The notes beneath the pieces were generated by a model. The model ran no database searches. It saw only the letters and a list, made by a program, of their open reading frames with translations, and was not told the origin of the DNA. From JAOUGY01 sp963792365 (GTDB lineage Bacteria > Actinomycetota > Acidimicrobiia > Spongiisociales > ZC4RG35): a stretch of 64,000 nt of DNA. Where the stretch lies: contig CAWBVW010000004.1 in assembly GCA_963792365.1 (NCBI GenBank), forward strand, positions 434,001 to 498,000, in the 5' to 3' direction. How positions within the stretch are numbered: position 1 is the first letter of the stretch; each line of letters begins with the position of its first letter. The position numbers and the translations under genes were made by a program. Below are positions 25,497 through 34,084 of the stretch, one piece after another.

Positions 25497-26855
25497 GTGA
25501 CTAGGCCAATCGGTCACACTTTGCGCTGGCTTTCAAGTCGGAAACCTCTCATCTCCGATATTCACATCGTGGACTCGAGTTCTTCCTCCGCCGTCAAACA
25601 CACCCTCATTGCGGTGGTGATCTTGCTGTCGGGCGCTGCGCTGGGTGGCGGCGCGGCACGTATCGCCGAATCGACCGTCGCGGCGAGGGTGACCACAGAC
25701 GCGGCCGCCCTCGATCGGCTGTCCAGCCTGGCCGAGTCAGCGGCCCTCATGCAGGCATCAATCAATCAGGCGCTGCTTCTGGCCGGGACCGAGCGCCCGG
25801 CGGCTCTGGCAAGGGCCGAGGCCGAGTCGGCGGTGATGGTCTTCGAGACCTCACTCATTGCCGTTGGCGACGACGACGTGCTCGTCGAGTCGGGTCGGTG
25901 GATGCTCGAGATCGCGAGCAACACGCTCTCGGAACTCGACTCAGGACGGCCCATCGCAGAGATCGGCACGACTACTCCGGCGCTCGAGGCTTCGTATCGC
26001 GCCTTTGCGGACCTGGTGACCGCACGACGACGAAGCGCGCGAGCGTCCATTGCCTCAACGGCAGAGGGCGAGGGGACTGCCGCCGTGGCTCTCACCGCCT
26101 TGGTCGTGTTCCTGGCACCTGCCCTCATTGTGTTCGTCACCGTGCAATGGGTGCGGAGGCGGGTCTCGAAGCCCGTACCGAGCCGCACGCGAGTCGAGGC
26201 CCCACCGGAGAACGCGGGCACACCCGAGGAGCCAACTGCGACGGGAAACGCAGCCGATCCCCGGTCCGGGTCCAATGTGATGGTGGAACGCGCACGGGAG
26301 CTGGTCGGCGCCGGGCCCGCCGCGGACAGCGACAGAGGCACCGTGGGCCTCCTGTCAGACGCATCGGCGCTGCGATCTGTGGCGCAGAATCTCGTGACGC
26401 TCGATCGGATCCGAACCGGCACGATGACGATCACCACCCAGGCGACCGACCTGAGAGCCATCGTGTCGCGGATCGCTGAACACGCATCGCAGATGGGAAT
26501 CCACATCGACGTGGTCGGTGAACGTGTTCACGGAATGACCGATCCGTCCAGACTGCAAGAGGCTCTCACGAACCTCCTGGCGGTGGGGCGCACAGAGGGC
26601 GCCGACCGGATGGCACTCGTCGTGGCACGCGACGGCGGTTCCGCGACGATCACGGTTGCCGGTACGGGATTCTCGATGGACGCCGATCTGGTCTCCGATC
26701 TCCAGGATGACCGAGCGATCAACACGGCCAACGCCAGCGAGCTTTCGCTGTCGGTGGCCGGACATCTCATTCGCGCCATGAGCGGGCGGATTCGATATCA
26801 CGAGGAGTCAGGCATGGCGCTCCTCATCCTCCAGCTACCCCTGCCGACCGGATAG
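25497..26855 (+). CDS. Pseudo-sensor kinase (kinase-like protein 2 of the array)
   Basis: 452 residues from GTG 25497; GTG 25569 would remove 24 residues. A membrane helix (TLIAVVILLSGAALGGGAA), ~150-residue helical outer domain, second helix (AAVALTALVVFLAPALIVFV), linker, then an ATPase-like C-terminus. GMTDPSRLQEALTNLLAVGRTEGAD matches the ATPase core of the other two paralogues, but no phospho-acceptor HisKA motif is visible and GTGFSMDAD replaces the DxGxG box. It is probably a pseudokinase or binding partner of the complete kinase. It is followed after 4 bases by the first secreted protein gene. Confidence 0.7.
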   Translation: MTRPIGHTLRWLSSRKPLISDIHIVDSSSSSAVKHTLIAVVILLSGAALGGGAARIAESTVAARVTTDAAALDRLSSLAESAALMQASINQALLLAGTERPAALARAEAESAVMVFETSLIAVGDDDVLVESGRWMLEIASNTLSELDSGRPIAEIGTTTPALEASYRAFADLVTARRRSARASIASTAEGEGTAAVALTALVVFLAPALIVFVTVQWVRRRVSKPVPSRTRVEAPPENAGTPEEPTATGNAADPRSGSNVMVERARELVGAGPAADSDRGTVGLLSDASALRSVAQNLVTLDRIRTGTMTITTQATDLRAIVSRIAEHASQMGIHIDVVGERVHGMTDPSRLQEALTNLLAVGRTEGADRMALVVARDGGSATITVAGTGFSMDADLVSDLQDDRAINTANASELSLSVAGHLIRAMSGRIRYHEESGMALLILQLPLPTG

Positions 26856-26859
26856 CCGG

Positions 26860-27879
26860 ATGACCCGAATGGACGCAATCATCATGTTCACAACGGTGCT
26901 GTCCTTCTTCGCCGTCACGCAAGTCAGGTCCGGTGCCCAGGCAGGGCTCGAACAGCTGTATCTCAAAGGCCCCGGACACCCGCGGTCCGTGCTCGACTCG
27001 ACGATCCCGCAGTGGGAGACCGTGACCAATCTGGACCGCCATCGCAATGACGATCCCGGCCTCACCCTCCAATCCGGAGGCATCCCCGTTCGTGAGCCCG
27101 ACGACGCCAAGCATCAGGCGTTTGTGTTCGACGCATCCGAGCATCTGATGACGGGACCCGCGACGCTGGTCCTGTGGGTTGCTTCGGGAAACAACCCGGT
27201 CGGAGGCGAGGTGGTGGCGCATCTGCTCGACTGCGACTCTTTTGGCATCCAATGCGAAGTCCTGGGTCGAGGGAGCGCCGATGTCGCTGCCGGCGAGACA
27301 GGAATCTTCTCGCCCGTGACGGTGCAGATGGACTTCGAGGATCACGAGTTCGGACCGGACCGCACGCTGAAGCTGGACCTGACGGTGCACATGGCCGACG
27401 ATCTCGATCTCTTGCTGGGGTACGACGCACTCGCCACCCCGAGCGCGTTGTCATTCTCGACGCTCCGGTCGCCACCCCCCGCTCCTACGACGACGATCGC
27501 CCCGCCAAGGACGGTGCCCGTCCCGTCACCGGCAGCGACTACCCCGTCGATCGCCTCGCCACCGGCGATCCTGACCGTGATCGCGCCAACGTCCCCAACG
27601 ACGGCAACGACCAGCACAACAGTTGGTTCAACAACAACGACCGCCGCCTTCGCCGAAGGCAACCTCTCCAGCTTCGTTTTCTCCTTCTCCGGCGCCGCCG
27701 GCCCGACGGGTGGCTTCGATGCGATCCGTGACGTCGAAGTCCTGGGGCGAATGGTCGCGTTATTGACGACATTCGGAACCACGATGAGGACGGTCTCGCC
27801 CTGGCTTCTCTCCCTTGCGGTGTTCTCGGCTGCGCTCGCCATGGTGGCTGAGCGATTGGTGGAAACGGGGTCGCCGTGA
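26860..27879 (+). CDS. Secreted Thr/Pro-stalked, membrane-anchored protein 1
   Basis: 339 residues. N-terminal signal (MDAIIMFTTVLSFFAV), an outer domain of ~175 residues beginning LEQLYLKGPGHPR, a Pro/Thr/Ser stalk (residues ~207-275), then a C-terminal membrane helix (WLLSLAVFSAALAMVAERL) and a very short tail: a type I membrane protein. The outer domain is paralogous to the 29261 product, sharing LKGxG, N-D-x-x-R-N, DPGLTLQ-GG and HLLDC-FG--C. It is coupled to its neighbours: 4 bases after kinase-like gene 2 and overlapping kinase 3 as GTGA. I do not recognise the domain. A stimulus-binding or cell-wall-spanning partner of the kinases is inferred. Confidence 0.75.
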   Translation: MTRMDAIIMFTTVLSFFAVTQVRSGAQAGLEQLYLKGPGHPRSVLDSTIPQWETVTNLDRHRNDDPGLTLQSGGIPVREPDDAKHQAFVFDASEHLMTGPATLVLWVASGNNPVGGEVVAHLLDCDSFGIQCEVLGRGSADVAAGETGIFSPVTVQMDFEDHEFGPDRTLKLDLTVHMADDLDLLLGYDALATPSALSFSTLRSPPPAPTTTIAPPRTVPVPSPAATTPSIASPPAILTVIAPTSPTTATTSTTVGSTTTTAAFAEGNLSSFVFSFSGAAGPTGGFDAIRDVEVLGRMVALLTTFGTTMRTVSPWLLSLAVFSAALAMVAERLVETGSP

Positions 27880-29264
27880 ACATCTCCAACCCGCTCGACC
27901 AGATGGCGCGCCTGCGAGCGAGTCGCATCAACCGATCCGCCGCCAACCACCTGCTGCTCCGCTCGCTTGCGCTTCTCGGAACAGCCGCCTTGGTCGTTGC
28001 GATGCTCGTGACCGCCGGCGCCTGGTCGAACGCCACCGCTCTCGAACGGGTCGCTCGCAACGCGTCTCAATTGCACACCGCAAATGCCACAGCCGGGTCG
28101 GCAGGCATCGCTCGAGCGGCTGTTTCCCAGGCGATCGTCTTCGAGGCCGACAGGCAACTGGGGATCACCTCGACCGAGGATGCGACTGCGGCGCTCGACG
28201 AGGCTCGACTGGCGCTGGCGAGCTTCACGGACATCGCGCTGAACGCCGACATGGAAGCGGACTATGCCGCTGCTGCAGACGACGTCCTCCAGGCGATCGA
28301 AAAGGGCTCCGTGGCAACAGCCGACCGAATCCGTCGTGAAAGCCTCGAGCCGGCATATCGCACCCTCATCGACGACCTAGCCGAACGTCAACGCATCGCG
28401 GAGGAGGCAATCCTCGAGATCCAGACCACGGCGGGCCGGACCGCCGGCATCACGCGCATCCTCACTTCGCTCGCAATTCCGGCCTTGGCCATGCTGATCT
28501 ACTGGACATGGGCTCGCCGCCGCATTCGCGACGAACAACAAGAGATGCGCGCGTGGGTCGAGGCCGAGCGAGCGGTGGGGCGTGCGAAGGACGAGTTGAT
28601 CGCAGGGATCTCCCACGAGCTTCGGACTCCGCTGACCTCCATCCACGGGTTCTCCCAGATCTTGCTGGAGGAGGGCTTCGAGGACACTGCCACCGTTCGC
28701 GATCTGGTCTCCATCATTCACACCGAGTCGAACGAGTTGTCCCGGATGATCGACGACCTGCTCACCGCGGCTCGCATCGACGCGAGGCAGCTCACCGTCG
28801 CCAGCGAGAAGACGCCACTCCTGGATTGTGTCGAAAGCGTTGTCGAACCGTTCACCAGGCGAGGAATCGAGGTGGCGACGAGTTGCCCTGACGTCGACGT
28901 GGTGGCCGATCCGCTACGACTCCGCCAGGTGATTCGCAATCTCGTGTCGAACGCAGCTCGGCACGGTGGGGACAACATCGCTGTCATCGTCGAGACCAAC
29001 GCAACACGTGCCATCATCACCGTCGCCGACGATGGCCCCGGGGTGCCAGAAGACATCATTCATCGCCTGTTCGATCGCTTCGTCAACGGGGGCAAGGGGG
29101 CTCTGCTGGCAGGAAGCGTCGGGCTGGGGCTTTCGGTTGCTCGTGAGCTGATCGAGCGCATGAACGGAACCATCGAGTACACCCGAGTGGACGACATCAC
29201 GATGTTCGAGCTGACCGTGCCTCTGGCGGTGGCGGGCGAGCGTCGGCTCGTGACGGCGTCATGA
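27876..29264 (+). CDS. Membrane sensor histidine kinase (complete member of the array)
   Basis: 462 residues from GTG 27876 (GTGA overlap). Two membrane helices (about 27-48 and 192-212) flank a helical outer domain homologous to those of kinase-like proteins 1 and 2. The HisKA box is intact, with His247 in LIAGISHELRTPLTSIHGF. The N box (NLVSNAARHG), G1 (DDGPGVP) and G2 (GSVGLGLSVARELIERM) boxes are all present. This is therefore the only apparently active kinase of the three. No response regulator gene adjoins it, so its phosphotransfer partner is encoded elsewhere or is one of the regulators in this window. Confidence 0.88.
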   Translation: MNISNPLDQMARLRASRINRSAANHLLLRSLALLGTAALVVAMLVTAGAWSNATALERVARNASQLHTANATAGSAGIARAAVSQAIVFEADRQLGITSTEDATAALDEARLALASFTDIALNADMEADYAAAADDVLQAIEKGSVATADRIRRESLEPAYRTLIDDLAERQRIAEEAILEIQTTAGRTAGITRILTSLAIPALAMLIYWTWARRRIRDEQQEMRAWVEAERAVGRAKDELIAGISHELRTPLTSIHGFSQILLEEGFEDTATVRDLVSIIHTESNELSRMIDDLLTAARIDARQLTVASEKTPLLDCVESVVEPFTRRGIEVATSCPDVDVVADPLRLRQVIRNLVSNAARHGGDNIAVIVETNATRAIITVADDGPGVPEDIIHRLFDRFVNGGKGALLAGSVGLGLSVARELIERMNGTIEYTRVDDITMFELTVPLAVAGERRLVTAS

Positions 29265-30475
29265 TTCGTCGCGGCATCACGCTCGCAGTGGCGATGTCGA
29301 TCGTGCTGATGCTCGCAGGGCCGGCGCGTGCCGACGAGACCCTCTTCTTGAAGGGAGGTGGCGTTCCCGTCACGTGGCTGGCGGCGGGCGCACCCACATC
29401 GACGGCGATCAAGAACTTCGACTGGCTTCGGAACGAAGACCCTGGTTTGACCATCCAGCCGGGGGGAACCGGTTGGAGAGAAACGTCACCCGAACGACGG
29501 CAGGACTTCATGGTGGACGCACGCGGTCAGCGGCTCTCCGGAGCTCCGACACTTACGATCTGGAGTGCCGTCGACGATCTCGCCAACGCCGGATCCGGTG
29601 CTCTGTCGCTCCACTTGCTCGACTGCAACCGCTTTGGATCCGGGTGCCAGCTCCTGACCGAGCGCACAGTAACTCGTTCGTCCTGGGGTGCCGAGGGGGA
29701 GTGGGTGTCCGACACGCTTGCCTTCCCGACGATCGATCACACCTTCGACAACACCCGGACACTGGTCCTCCGGATCACGGTCCCGGCATCTTCCGGCGAA
29801 GCCATGTGGATCGCGTACGACGGCGCCTCGGTGCCGAGCGCTCTGAGCGTCGCCTTCTCGTCTGCCACCACCACGACCACCACGACCACCACTCAAGCTC
29901 CAGCAACCACCACGTCGTCGTCCACCACGACCACCACAACGCTGCCCGTAGCCACCACGTCGTCCACCACGACCACCACAACGCCGCCCGTAGCCACCAC
30001 GTCGTCCACCACGACCACCACAACGCCGCCCGGGGCCACCACGGCAACGACCGAGCCGCCGAAACAAACCGCCACGACACCAGCCGAGTCCGTGGGATCG
30101 ACATCGACCACCGCCCCGCCGGCTGCTGTTGTGAACGACCCTCCGACCCCCACCACCTCGGCACCCCCATCCGACCCGGTGCTCACACCACTCGACCGAG
30201 GCTCTCTGCTCATCCGCAACTCCGATGATGTGGTGGCAGTGATCGTCGAGCCACCGATCCGCACGTCGATCAAGCCAACGCGCCACCTGGTTGTGTCGTT
30301 TCGGACGATGTCTGAGTCGATCCGCTCGACCCTGGCGCCGGCGATCATCCTCGGGTCTCTGGGGGCGGGTCTGGCCCTCACCGTGATCGATCGGAAGGGT
30401 CGGTTCGGAGAGCCCACCCCTGCTCGCCGTGTGCATCGTCGGCTCTTTGCGCTTTTCAACAGTGTTTTCCACTAA
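29261..30475 (+). CDS. Secreted Thr-rich-stalked, membrane-anchored protein 2
   Basis: 404 residues; ATG overlaps the kinase stop as ATGA. Signal peptide ends GPARA. The outer domain (residues ~25-205) begins DETLFLKGGGVPV and is paralogous to the 26860 product. A long Thr-rich stalk (residues ~206-310) follows, part of it encoded by three 42-base tandem repeats. A membrane helix (LAPAIILGSLGAGLALTVI) and a basic cytoplasmic tail (PARRVHRRLFALF) close it. The mucin-like stalk probably spans the cell wall and may be glycosylated. Partnership with the coupled kinase is inferred from gene order only. Confidence 0.75.
   Translation: MIRRGITLAVAMSIVLMLAGPARADETLFLKGGGVPVTWLAAGAPTSTAIKNFDWLRNEDPGLTIQPGGTGWRETSPERRQDFMVDARGQRLSGAPTLTIWSAVDDLANAGSGALSLHLLDCNRFGSGCQLLTERTVTRSSWGAEGEWVSDTLAFPTIDHTFDNTRTLVLRITVPASSGEAMWIAYDGASVPSALSVAFSSATTTTTTTTTQAPATTTSSSTTTTTTLPVATTSSTTTTTTPPVATTSSTTTTTTPPGATTATTEPPKQTATTPAESVGSTSTTAPPAAVVNDPPTPTTSAPPSDPVLTPLDRGSLLIRNSDDVVAVIVEPPIRTSIKPTRHLVVSFRTMSESIRSTLAPAIILGSLGAGLALTVIDRKGRFGEPTPARRVHRRLFALFNSVFH
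29917..30042 (+). repeat. Three 42-base in-frame tandem repeats (Thr-rich stalk)
   Basis: Copies start at 29917, 29959 and 30001, each opening GTCGTCCACCACGACCACC and encoding a 14-residue Thr/Ser-rich unit. Near-identity of the copies suggests recent expansion, so stalk length may vary between strains. Confidence 0.8.
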
Positions 30476-30482
30476 TGTGGAA
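30467..30482. promoter_or_regulatory. Inverted repeat TTCCAC-TAAT-GTGGAA at the end of the array
   Basis: A perfect 6-bp inverted repeat overlapping the stop codon of the stalk protein gene. The arms resemble those of the 8642-8669 element (TTCCCAC / GTGGAA). No U-tract follows. It may be an operator for the downstream peptidase gene or a weak terminator. Confidence 0.35.
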
Positions 30483-30574
30483 TAGTTTGCGCTAGCCGAC
30501 ATTTGCGTTGGTCTCAACCCGGTAGGCAGTCCATCGGAGAGCATCGAACGGGTCTTGAGCGGTATCGTCGAGGC

Positions 30575-31903
30575 GTGTCCGAACGCTTCCTGGACCGCCT
30601 CGCGGCCGTCGTCCGCATACCCACCGTTGCCGACGACGACGATCCGACGGCCTCGCATGAATCGCTGCTCCGCCTCCGCAACTTCCTCGAGGTGAGCTAT
30701 CCCCACACATGGTCTCACCTCGGAGTTGAGACCATCTCAGAGCACAGCCTGCTTCTCGAATGGGTGGGCGCCGAGCCTGCGTTGGAGGCTGTGGTGCTCA
30801 TGGCCCATCTCGACGTCGTCCCCGTGGAAGCCGAATCCGTGGACCGATGGACCCATCCCCCATTTTCGGGAGCGAGAACCGGATCTCACCTGTTCGGGCG
30901 TGGGGCGATCGACGACAAGGGCAGCCTCATCGCCATCTTGGAAGCGGTCGAGTCGCTCCTCGAGGATGGCTTCAACCCCACACGAACGATCCTCCTGGCC
31001 TTCGGACACGATGAGGAGACGATGGGGAGCCACGGTGCGGCGGCGATCGCGGAGACACTGCGCAAGCGAGGAATCCTCGCCGAGGTCGTACTCGACGAAG
31101 GCGGCTTCGTGACGGAGCGAGTCGTACCCACCACCACGAAACCGGTGGCTCTCCTCGGGGTCTCCGAGAAGGGCTATGCCGACATCGAACTCTCCTCGAC
31201 GGGCGACCCGGGCCATTCGTCGGCGCCGCCGAAAACCACCGCCATCGGTGCGGTGGCACATGCGATTGCCCGCCTCGAGGCGAATCCAATGCAGGCGAAG
31301 CTCGGAGTCCAGGCGCCGTTCTTCGAGGCGGCCTCGCGTGCGTCCCGACCCGGGACGCGTCGATTGTTGCGCGATCTCCCGCGGCTTGGAAAGATCGCCG
31401 AGCGCGTGCTGGGCCGGAGCGCATCCACCGATGCGCTGATACGAACGACGATGGCGCCAACCATGATCTCGGGCGGCGTGAAGTCCAATGTGCTCCCAGC
31501 CTCGACGCGGGCGATCATCAACTCGCGGCTGATGCCGGGAGACACTCTCGAGGATCTCCTCACCCATGTGAGAACCACCGTCGGAGACCGGGTCGACGTG
31601 AACCTGCTGAGAGGATGGGAGGCCTCGCCGGTGGCCGACAGCGCATCGACCGGGTATCGCACCGTATCGGAGGTGATCGGCGAGGTGTTCCCAGACGTTG
31701 TCGTCGCCCCATGGGTGGTCGTCGGCGCCACCGACTCCCGCTATTTCACAGGCATGGCGCGAACCGTCTTGAGATTTCTGCCGTTCAGGCTGAACGCCGA
31801 GGAGTTGACCGGCTTCCACGGCGTCGACGAGCGGATCAGGGTCGACGACGCCCAGCCTGCCGTCCGCTTCTACCGCCGTCTCCTGGAGCGATTGGCCGGA
31901 TGA
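30575..31903 (+). CDS. M20-family zinc peptidase/deacylase
   Basis: 442 residues from GTG 30575. Zinc-site motifs are in order: VLMAHLDVVPVE (first His and neighbouring Asp), LFGRGAIDDKGSL (bridging Asp), LAFGHDEETMGSHGA (Glu pair) and a C-terminal GFHGVDERI (last His). The dimerisation domain runs from about residue 205 (ADIELSSTGDPGHSSAP). Length and the GSHGA and GFHGVDERI segments fit the carboxypeptidase S/PM20D1-like branch, which cleaves or forms N-acyl amino acids. No signal peptide, so cytoplasmic. Confidence 0.85.
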   Translation: MSERFLDRLAAVVRIPTVADDDDPTASHESLLRLRNFLEVSYPHTWSHLGVETISEHSLLLEWVGAEPALEAVVLMAHLDVVPVEAESVDRWTHPPFSGARTGSHLFGRGAIDDKGSLIAILEAVESLLEDGFNPTRTILLAFGHDEETMGSHGAAAIAETLRKRGILAEVVLDEGGFVTERVVPTTTKPVALLGVSEKGYADIELSSTGDPGHSSAPPKTTAIGAVAHAIARLEANPMQAKLGVQAPFFEAASRASRPGTRRLLRDLPRLGKIAERVLGRSASTDALIRTTMAPTMISGGVKSNVLPASTRAIINSRLMPGDTLEDLLTHVRTTVGDRVDVNLLRGWEASPVADSASTGYRTVSEVIGEVFPDVVVAPWVVVGATDSRYFTGMARTVLRFLPFRLNAEELTGFHGVDERIRVDDAQPAVRFYRRLLERLAG

Positions 31904-31922
31904 GACGGCCTATGGTCCAGGT

Positions 31923-32324
31923 ATGGACGAGGATCGCGCTTTCGAGCTGATCGGCAACTCTGAGATAGCGGTTCTCGCCACGATCCGGCCGGACGGCACG
32001 CCACGGCCCGTGCCAGTGGTGTACGCACTTCTCGACGACCGGCGGTTGCTCACTGCCGTGGACCACAAGCCAAAGTCGACCCGGCAGCTCCGGCGATTGT
32101 CCGACATCGAACGCGACGGCCGAGTCAGTGTGCTGTGGCAGCACTACGAACAGGATTGGGACCGTCTGTGGTGGGTGCGGCTCGACGGCGTCGCCTCCGT
32201 ACTGAGCGAGCCGACCGATGAGATGCGGGGTGCGCTCACGATTCGCTACCAGCAATACACCGACCAGAGCCCCCAGGGGCCATGGATCCTCATCACCCCC
32301 GAGTGCGTGGTTGGCTGGCCGTGA
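31923..32324 (+). CDS. PPOX-class F420-type flavin/deazaflavin-binding protein
   Basis: 133 residues. The split beta-barrel starts EIAVLATIRPDGTPRPVPVVYALLDD and has the KPKSTRQLRRLSDIERDGRVSVLWQHY segment. This matches the TIGR03668 group of actinobacterial F420-dependent PPOX proteins (Rv0121-like). Likely a cofactor F420-dependent oxidoreductase of unknown substrate. Its stop overlaps the next ATG by one base (TGATG). Confidence 0.82.
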   Translation: MDEDRAFELIGNSEIAVLATIRPDGTPRPVPVVYALLDDRRLLTAVDHKPKSTRQLRRLSDIERDGRVSVLWQHYEQDWDRLWWVRLDGVASVLSEPTDEMRGALTIRYQQYTDQSPQGPWILITPECVVGWP

Positions 32325-32968
32325 TGCGTTTCCGAAATCGACGGGCGGCCGGCGAGCAACTGGCCCCGCTGCTGGCCGACTACGCGGATCGAACCGACGT
32401 CGTGGTTCTTGCCCTGCCACGCGGAGGGGTGCCGGTGGCGGCCCCCGTGGCCGAGTTTCTCGACGCACCGCTCGACGTGCTGATCGTGCGCAAACTGGGC
32501 GCCCCGATGCAACCCGAGCTGGCGATGGGGGCTATCTGCGAGGGGGTCGAGGTGGTCGACGATCGCCTCGTCGAACGACTGGGCGTCGAGAAGTGGGAGC
32601 TCGACCGGATCGTCGAAGCTGAACGAGCCGAGCAGAAACGTCGCTCGCTGCGATACAGGGGCGCCGGCGCCAAGCCACTCGCCGTGGCCGATCGAGCCGT
32701 CATCGTCGTTGACGACGGCATCGCCACGGGGGCGACCATGAAAGCAGCGTGCACCGCCGTCCGTGCCCTAAAACCGAACGACCTGGTGATTGCAGCGCCT
32801 GTCGCATCGCCACAAGCAGTTGCGGAACTCCAACCGCTCGTCGATCGCATCATGTGTCTCAGCACACCCCGAAGATTCGGCGCCGTCGGCTACTACTACG
32901 ACGACTTCGGCCAGACCACCGACGAGGAGGTCAGACGCATCCTCGCCACCCACCGAGCACCTAGGTAG
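32324..32968 (+). CDS. Type I phosphoribosyltransferase-family protein
   Basis: 214 residues from ATG 32324. An N-terminal FRNRRAAGEQLAPLL, then VVVLALPRGGVPVAAPVAEFL, and the PRPP-binding loop AVIVVDDGIATGATM. This fits the family often annotated as 'predicted phosphoribosyltransferase', commonly fused to or paired with dienelactone-hydrolase-like proteins. Substrate is unknown. Translationally coupled to the PPOX gene. Confidence 0.82.
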   Translation: MRFRNRRAAGEQLAPLLADYADRTDVVVLALPRGGVPVAAPVAEFLDAPLDVLIVRKLGAPMQPELAMGAICEGVEVVDDRLVERLGVEKWELDRIVEAERAEQKRRSLRYRGAGAKPLAVADRAVIVVDDGIATGATMKAACTAVRALKPNDLVIAAPVASPQAVAELQPLVDRIMCLSTPRRFGAVGYYYDDFGQTTDEEVRRILATHRAPR

Positions 32969-32977
32969 AACGTCGGG

Positions 32978-33055
32978 GTGCCACCGCGATCCGTCCCCCG
33001 GGCCAACGGGACCAGGTTGGCCTCAGGTGCCACCGGGGTCCATCCCCCGGGCCGA
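32978..33055. repeat. Two imperfect ~30-base direct repeats in an intergenic region
   Basis: GGTGCCACCG, a few variable bases, then TCCCCCGGGCC occur near 32978-33005 and again near 33027-33052. They lie after the phosphoribosyltransferase stop. The CCCCCGGG cores are self-complementary. No gene is seen between 32969 and 33311. Confidence 0.5.
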
Positions 33056-33078
33056 CAGCACACCGCCAACGGCAATAC

Positions 33079-33153
33079 GTCGAACGTAGAACGTTGAACG
33101 TAAAGGGCTGTGGCTGTGGGCCGGGTGGTTGCGTAGAACGTAGAACGTCAGGT
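33079..33153. repeat. Phased 7-base tandem repeats (GTAGAAC type), upstream cluster
   Basis: In exact 7-base register: GTCGAAC, GTAGAAC, GTTGAAC, GTAAAGG at 33079-33106, and again GTAGAAC, GTAGAAC, GTCAGGT at 33133-33153. They resemble the short tandemly repeated heptamers (STRR/LTRR) described in cyanobacteria. A cluster in the opposite orientation lies on the other side of the 33312 gene. Confidence 0.75.
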
Positions 33154-33244
33154 GCCGATGCTGCCTGTGTGGTGCCTGGGGTGTGGTCGTATGCGTGTTT
33201 GTGCATAGGCCGTTTGGAGGGCGGTTAGGGACCTGGTGGGGCTA

Positions 33245-33292
33245 GTGAAGGTCTTCACAACCGACGAAGGTATTCGTGACGTTGTTCACGAA
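33245..33292. promoter_or_regulatory. Two inverted repeats upstream of a membrane-protein gene
   Basis: GTGAAG-GT-CTTCAC at 33245-33258 is a perfect palindrome with a 2-base centre. TTCGTGA-N6-TCACGAA at 33273-33292 is a second. The latter ends 19 bases before ATG 33312. Their shared GTGAA/TTCAC core suggests one dimeric regulator, identity unknown. Confidence 0.45.
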
Positions 33293-33311
33293 CCGTTGCG
33301 AGGAGGTCGCC

Positions 33312-34001
33312 ATGTGGAAGCGTTTGACAACTCTCGGATATGTACTTGCGATCATTGGCCTGGTGTTCACCGTGGCCGGCGGAGTCGCCTATTCGAAAGT
33401 CCAGGACGGATACGGCTCGTTGCAGGCTTTCTCAGAAGCCCAGAATGTGACGCTGTCGTACAACGAAGACGGCCAGCTGATCGACCGTGGTGAAACGGCA
33501 GGCGCCGAAGCCATCATGAGTCTGCTGGTCGACGATTGGAACTACCCGGTGGTCGAGGCCGACCTCGATCCTGATGACCCGCTGGTCAACACGGCATCTG
33601 AGTACATGTACCAGATGGCCACCATCACCTATCACGTGTTGCACGGCACCCAGACCGTGACCTTGGACGAAGCCGTCGAATACAACGGCGAAGTCTTCGA
33701 AGCGGGAACCTATGAGGTTCCGGTCGATGGCAGGTACTGGACCGGTTTCGACCGACTCCATCCCCTCGAAGGACCGACCCGTGAACTGGCATGGTCCGGA
33801 ACCGCACACGGTCTGGTCGGCGAGCTCGGTGTCGGAACCGTCACCCACTCGGCACTCCAGATGGGACTTGGAATGGCCGGTCTGTTCGCCGGTCTGGGAC
33901 TGACCCTGATCCTGGCCGGTTTCGGTCTGGTGTGGGCAGCCAAGGGACAAGACGTCATGCGGGCAACGGAATCCTCGCAGAAGGAACCGGCCACCGTCTG
34001 A
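33312..34001 (+). CDS. Membrane protein with large outer domain, function unknown
   Basis: 229 residues from ATG 33312, behind GAGGAGG. An N-terminal membrane helix (GYVLAIIGLVFTVAGGVAYS), a ~145-residue outer domain (SLQAFSEAQNVTLSYNEDG to ELAWSGTAHG) and a second helix (GLGMAGLFAGLGLTLILAGFGLVWAA) with a short cytoplasmic tail. I do not recognise the family. It is a single-gene unit with its own palindromes upstream and a strong terminator downstream, bracketed by heptamer repeats. Confidence 0.75.
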   Translation: MWKRLTTLGYVLAIIGLVFTVAGGVAYSKVQDGYGSLQAFSEAQNVTLSYNEDGQLIDRGETAGAEAIMSLLVDDWNYPVVEADLDPDDPLVNTASEYMYQMATITYHVLHGTQTVTLDEAVEYNGEVFEAGTYEVPVDGRYWTGFDRLHPLEGPTRELAWSGTAHGLVGELGVGTVTHSALQMGLGMAGLFAGLGLTLILAGFGLVWAAKGQDVMRATESSQKEPATV

Positions 34002-34045
34002 ACCCAGACAAACGCCGGAACCAACTTCCGGCACCCGTACGACCC

Positions 34046-34075
34046 AACAGCCCCCACCACCCCGTGGGGGCTGTT
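34046..34075 (+). terminator. Strong hairpin terminator
   Basis: AACAGCCCCCAC-CACCCC-GTGGGGGCTGTT: a perfect 12-bp stem 45 bases after the 33312 gene. Only a short T-pair follows, but the stem strength and position make it a convincing terminator. Confidence 0.75.
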
Positions 34076-34084
34076 GCCGTACCC

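Noticed and set aside
30467..30482. TTTTCCACT / GTGGAATA as DnaA boxes of an origin
   Set aside because: They differ from TTATCCACA at key bases, there is only one pair, and no dnaA/dnaN/parAB genes are near.
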